Positions 4,842-7,502 of a DNA stretch of 7,502 nucleotides are shown here, piece after piece. The translations under genes and the position numbers were made by a program. Position 1 is the stretch's first letter, and the number at the start of each line of letters is the position of its first letter. The stretch lies in contig CAZTFC010000079.1 in the NCBI GenBank assembly GCA_964612075.1, forward strand, positions 1 to 7,502. The letters run 5' to 3'. The stretch comes from UBA2219 sp964612075. GTDB taxonomy: Bacteria > Desulfobacterota > Deferrimicrobia > Deferrimicrobiales > Deferrimicrobiaceae. The notes below the pieces were generated by a model. The model did no database searches and was not told the DNA's origin. It worked only from the letters and a program-made list of their open reading frames with translations.

Positions 4842-6922
4842 TCCTCCTCCTCTTCGCCGACCTCCTTCTTCGCTTCCGCGATCACCTTCTCGGCGATGGC
4901 GGCCGGCGTTTCCTCGTAATGGTCGATCTTCATGGTGAACTGCCCGCGCCCGCCCGTCATGGAGTTCAGGTCGGACGAGTAGCGAAGCACCTCGGCCAGC
5001 GGCACCTGGGCCCGGACCATCTGGCTCTTGCCCTTCGCGTCGACGCCCAGCACGCGGCCGCGCCGCCCGCTCAGGTCGCCCATGACGTCGCCCACGCTCT
5101 CGTCGGGGACGACCACCTCCATCTCGACGATCGGCTCGAGCAGCACCGGCTTCGCGATGGCCGCCGCCTTCTTGAAGGCGAGGGAGCCGGCGATCTTGAA
5201 CGCCATTTCGGAGGAGTCGACCGTGTGGAAGGAGCCGTCGAACACGGTGACGCGGACGTCGACCATCGGGAACCCGGCGATGACGCCTTTCGACATCCGC
5301 TCCACTACGCCCTTCTCGACCGCGGGGATGTACTGCCGGGGGATCGACCCGCCGACGATCGCGTCGACGTACTCGAACCCCTTCCCGCGGGGAAGCGGCT
5401 CGATGCGGATCCAGCAGTCGCCGTACTGGCCGCGCCCGCCGGACTGCTTCTTGTGCTTGCCCTGCACCTCGGCCTTCCCCTTGATGGTCTCGAGGTAGGC
5501 GATCTTCGGGGTGCGCATCTCGACCTCGACGCTGTATTGCCGCTTGAGCTTCTCGACCACGACCTCGAGGTGGGTGTCCCCCATCCCCGCGAGGATGAAC
5601 TCGTTGGTCTGCGCGTCCTTCCTGAAGTGGATCGTCGGGTCCTCTTCCATCATCCGGGCGATCGACGCGCCCAGCTTGTCCTCGTCGTTCCGGGTCTTGG
5701 GGCGGACGGCGAAGGAGATGACCGGCTCCGTCTTCTCCGGGAGGGAGAAGACGATCGGCGCCTTCGGGTCGCAGAGCGTGTCGCCGGTGGTGGTCTCCTT
5801 GAACTTGGCCACCGCGACGATCTCGCCGGCGGAGGCGGAAGGCACCGTCTTCTGCTTCTTCCCTTCCAGGCGGAGGATCCCCCCGATCCGCTCCGTCGCG
5901 TCCTTGGTGGAGTTCAGCGGCGACATGTCGGGGGTGAGCGTCCCGGAGAAGATCTTGAAGATGGAGAGCTTCCCGGCGTAGGGGTCGGCGAGCGTCTTGA
6001 ACACCTGCGCGGCGAACGGCGCCTTCTCGGAGATGGCGCGCTTCTCCTCGGACTTCGACTTCGGGTTGGTGCCGGTCACCTCGCCGCGGTACGACGGGTC
6101 GGGCAGCGCGAAGTTGATGAGGTCCTGCAGCGGCGCGATCCCGACGATGCGCGTCGAGGAGCCGCAGACGACCGGCAGGAACTTGTTGGTCAGCACCCCC
6201 GCGCGGAAGCCCGACCGGATCTCCTCCTCGGAAAGCTCGCCTCCCTCGAGGAACTTCTCGATGAGGGCGTCGTCGGCCTCGGCGCACGACTCGATCAGCT
6301 TCTCGCGCGCCTTCGCCGCCGCGTCGGCCATGTCTGCCGGGATCTCCTGCACGGCGAACTCGCCGGCGTCGCCCTTGTAGACCAGCGCCTTCATCCGGAA
6401 CAGGTCGACCACGCCGGAGAACGACGCTTCCCTGCCGATGGGGAGCATCACGGGGACCGCGTGGACTTTCAGGATCTCGGACATCTCCGCGACCGCCTTG
6501 TCGAAGTCGGCGCGCTCCTTGTCCATCTTGGAGACGAAACCGATCACCGGCACGTCGGCCGCGCGCGCGAGGCTCCACATCTTCTCGGTCTGGACCTCCA
6601 CGCCCGACACCGCGTTGACGACGAGGACGGCGCCGTCGAGGAAGCGCAGGACCGACCGCGTGTCGGCCTCGAAGTTGGTGTAGCCGGGGGTGTCGGCCAG
6701 CGTGACCTCCACCTTGTTCCAGTGGTAGTGATGGAAGGAGGTGCCGATCGTGATCTTCCTGCGGATCTCCTCCGGGTCGAAATCGAAGTTCGAGCTGCCG
6801 TCGTCCACCTTGCCGAGCCGGTCGACCGCCTTTGCGTTAAAGAGCAACGCCTCCGCGAGCGTCGTCTTCCCTGCGCCCCCGTGGGCGATGATCCCTACGT
6901 TCCTGATCTGCTGGATGTCCAC
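4838..6922 (-). CDS. fusA: Elongation factor G paralog (EF-G2 type)
   Basis: The protein has 694 residues, full EF-G length, with all five domains: GTPase (1-275), II (about 300-385), III (about 400-475), IV (about 478-595) and V (about 598-690). EF-G drives tRNA and mRNA translocation and ribosome recycling. Domain IV keeps SGGRGQYG (494-501) and DGSFHTVDSSEMAF (562-575), including the tip histidine (566), so ribosome binding is likely retained. The G domain departs from housekeeping EF-G: AHGGAGKT (13-20) replaces AHIDAGKT, DTPGY (77-81) replaces DTPGH so the catalytic histidine is tyrosine, and SKMD (131-134) replaces NKMD. These are marks of the EF-G2-like subfamily, and the context (beside coaX, not in a rpsL-rpsG-fusA-tuf cluster) agrees with a second copy. 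The C-terminus ends in five glutamates. The start is GTG with AGGAGGG about ten bases upstream, and coaX ends 22 bases before it. The specialised role is unknown. Confidence 0.94.
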   Translation of the reverse strand: MDIQQIRNVGIIAHGGAGKTTLAEALLFNAKAVDRLGKVDDGSSNFDFDPEEIRRKITIGTSFHHYHWNKVEVTLADTPGYTNFEADTRSVLRFLDGAVLVVNAVSGVEVQTEKMWSLARAADVPVIGFVSKMDKERADFDKAVAEMSEILKVHAVPVMLPIGREASFSGVVDLFRMKALVYKGDAGEFAVQEIPADMADAAAKAREKLIESCAEADDALIEKFLEGGELSEEEIRSGFRAGVLTNKFLPVVCGSSTRIVGIAPLQDLINFALPDPSYRGEVTGTNPKSKSEEKRAISEKAPFAAQVFKTLADPYAGKLSIFKIFSGTLTPDMSPLNSTKDATERIGGILRLEGKKQKTVPSASAGEIVAVAKFKETTTGDTLCDPKAPIVFSLPEKTEPVISFAVRPKTRNDEDKLGASIARMMEEDPTIHFRKDAQTNEFILAGMGDTHLEVVVEKLKRQYSVEVEMRTPKIAYLETIKGKAEVQGKHKKQSGGRGQYGDCWIRIEPLPRGKGFEYVDAIVGGSIPRQYIPAVEKGVVERMSKGVIAGFPMVDVRVTVFDGSFHTVDSSEMAFKIAGSLAFKKAAAIAKPVLLEPIVEMEVVVPDESVGDVMGDLSGRRGRVLGVDAKGKSQMVRAQVPLAEVLRYSSDLNSMTGGRGQFTMKIDHYEETPAAIAEKVIAEAKKEVGEEEEE

Positions 6923-6931
6923 CTCGAAATT

Positions 6932-6938
6932 CCCTCCT
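6932..6938 (-). promoter_or_regulatory. Ribosome binding site for the EF-G paralog
   Basis: CCCTCCT on the plus strand reads AGGAGGG on the minus strand, nine to ten bases before the GTG at 6922-6920. It supports that GTG as the true start; the encoded N-terminus (MDIQQIRNVGIIAHGG) matches where EF-G proteins begin. Confidence 0.75.
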
Positions 6939-6944
6939 GACGGC

Positions 6945-7502
6945 TTAAATGTTCCTCTCGTATATAATACGCAGTCCTTCCAGAGTCAAATTCTCATCGA
7001 TTTCATGGATTTCAGACGACTCGGCCGCGATCTCCCGGGCGAGCCCGCCGGTGGCGACGACGAACGGGGTGATCTTGAGCTCCCTGCGGATCCGGGCGAG
7101 GATCCCGTCGACCAGGGCGAGGTACCCGTAGTAGATGCCCGACTGCATCGCGGACACCGTGTTCTTCCCGATCACGGCGGGCGGCCTGGCGATCTCGATG
7201 CGCGGCAGCTTCGACGCCTGCCGGAAGAGCGCCTCCGCGGAGATGTTCACTCCCGGGGCGATCACCCCGCCCATGTAGTCGCCCTTGGCCGACACGTAGT
7301 CGAACGTGGTGGCCGTCCCGAAGTCGACGACGATGGAGGCCTTCCCGTGCTTCGCGAACGCCGCGACCGCGTTGACGATCCGGTCCGCCCCGACCTCCCG
7401 GGGGTTGTCCATCTTGATGGAGATTCCCGTCTTGATCCCCGGCCCCACGACCATGGGCGTCATGCCGAAGTACCGCTCGCAGAGGTCGACGATGGTCGGG
7501 GT
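6945..7502 (-). CDS. coaX: Type III pantothenate kinase CoaX, C-terminal part (5' partial)
   Basis: The frame continues past the right edge, leaving 185 visible residues; about 70 N-terminal residues with the phosphate-binding DxGNT-type motif are missing. CoaX phosphorylates pantothenate with ATP in the first step of coenzyme A synthesis and, unlike type I kinases, is insensitive to CoA feedback. Visible motifs are VVGPGIKTG (18-26), NPREVGADRIVNAV (33-46, holding the catalytic aspartate), VVDFGTATTFD (58-68, the second phosphate motif), GGVIAPG (78-84), MQSGIYYGY (119-127) and ATGGLA (150-155). All key residues in this half are intact. Its last codons use AAT, TTG, CGT, ATA and ATT, unlike the GC-ending codons elsewhere, because a probable promoter for the next gene overlaps them. 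It is the first visible gene of the minus-strand operon. Confidence 0.95.
   Translation of the reverse strand, partial: TPTIVDLCERYFGMTPMVVGPGIKTGISIKMDNPREVGADRIVNAVAAFAKHGKASIVVDFGTATTFDYVSAKGDYMGGVIAPGVNISAEALFRQASKLPRIEIARPPAVIGKNTVSAMQSGIYYGYLALVDGILARIRRELKITPFVVATGGLAREIAAESSEIHEIDENLTLEGLRIIYERNI
6961..6989 (-). promoter_or_regulatory. Probable sigma-70 promoter inside the coaX 3' end
   Basis: On the minus strand TTGACT (6989-6984) is followed after exactly 17 bases by TATATA (6966-6961), matching the -35 at five of six and the -10 at four of six positions; TATTAT overlaps slightly upstream. A start near 6954 would give a leader of about 30 bases before the EF-G GTG, containing its ribosome binding site. 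The surrounding 70 bases are clearly more AT-rich than the rest of the window. Function is inferred from position and base composition. Confidence 0.5.

Noticed and set aside
4842..6578. Long upstream extension of the solenoid protein's frame through the EF-G gene
   Set aside because: Upstream of the GTG at 4841 the translation is arginine- and glycine-rich out-of-frame EF-G sequence; only the part after 4841 looks like a real protein.
4919..6940. 673-codon open frame on the plus strand antisense to the EF-G paralog
   Set aside because: The minus strand encodes a complete EF-G here. The antisense translation is compositionally biased and matches nothing.
6963..6968. TATAAT on the plus strand as a rightward promoter
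   Set aside because: No -35-like element lies 16-18 bases upstream, and it would fire antisense into coaX with no gene ahead. The same patch gives a better minus-strand promoter.

Overview
The window is about 7.5 kb of GC-rich bacterial DNA from what is probably a chromosome. It has two convergent gene groups separated by a 358-base gene-free gap. The gene content is an MglA-type Ras-like GTPase, a divergent EF-G paralog, a type III pantothenate kinase, LarE and a thiouridylase-like PP-loop protein. This mix suggests a deltaproteobacterial (Desulfobacterota, Geobacter-like or Myxococcota-like) or related deep-subsurface lineage. The placement is inferred from recognisable families, not from a search. 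No integrase, transposase, phage gene, rRNA, tRNA or CRISPR array is visible.

Plus strand, 3-1524: the C-terminal 234 residues of a tRNA-thiouridylase-like protein, whose start lies left of the window, overlap by 17 bases the start of larE, an ATP-dependent sulfur transferase. Both proteins belong to the PP-loop ATP-pyrophosphatase world of sulfur insertion, so this is a small sulfur-transfer operon. No larA, larB or larC is in view.

Gap, 1525-1882: no believable gene. It holds two distinct repeat structures. One is a roughly 100-base nested inverted repeat that can fold as a closing stem plus three hairpins (1539-1638). The other is a cluster of REP-like hairpins with a 15-base exact repeat at 32-base period and an inverted partial copy (1679-1763). 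No classical Rho-independent terminator is obvious.

Minus strand, 7502-1883, read right to left: coaX (its N-terminus is off the right edge), an EF-G paralog, a small helical-repeat protein, an mglA-like GTPase with a C-terminal extension, and a double-GAF protein with a degenerate GGDEF-like domain. Spacings are 22 bases, a 4-base GTGA overlap, 16 bases and 0 bases, so this is a tightly packed operon. A good sigma-70-like promoter lies inside the last codons of coaX, in a locally AT-rich patch, and could fire the last four genes separately. The combination of two GTPases, a solenoid protein and a GAF-based sensor is the most interesting functional unit here, but its joint role is not established from sequence alone. 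All five genes whose starts are visible use GTG or TTG.
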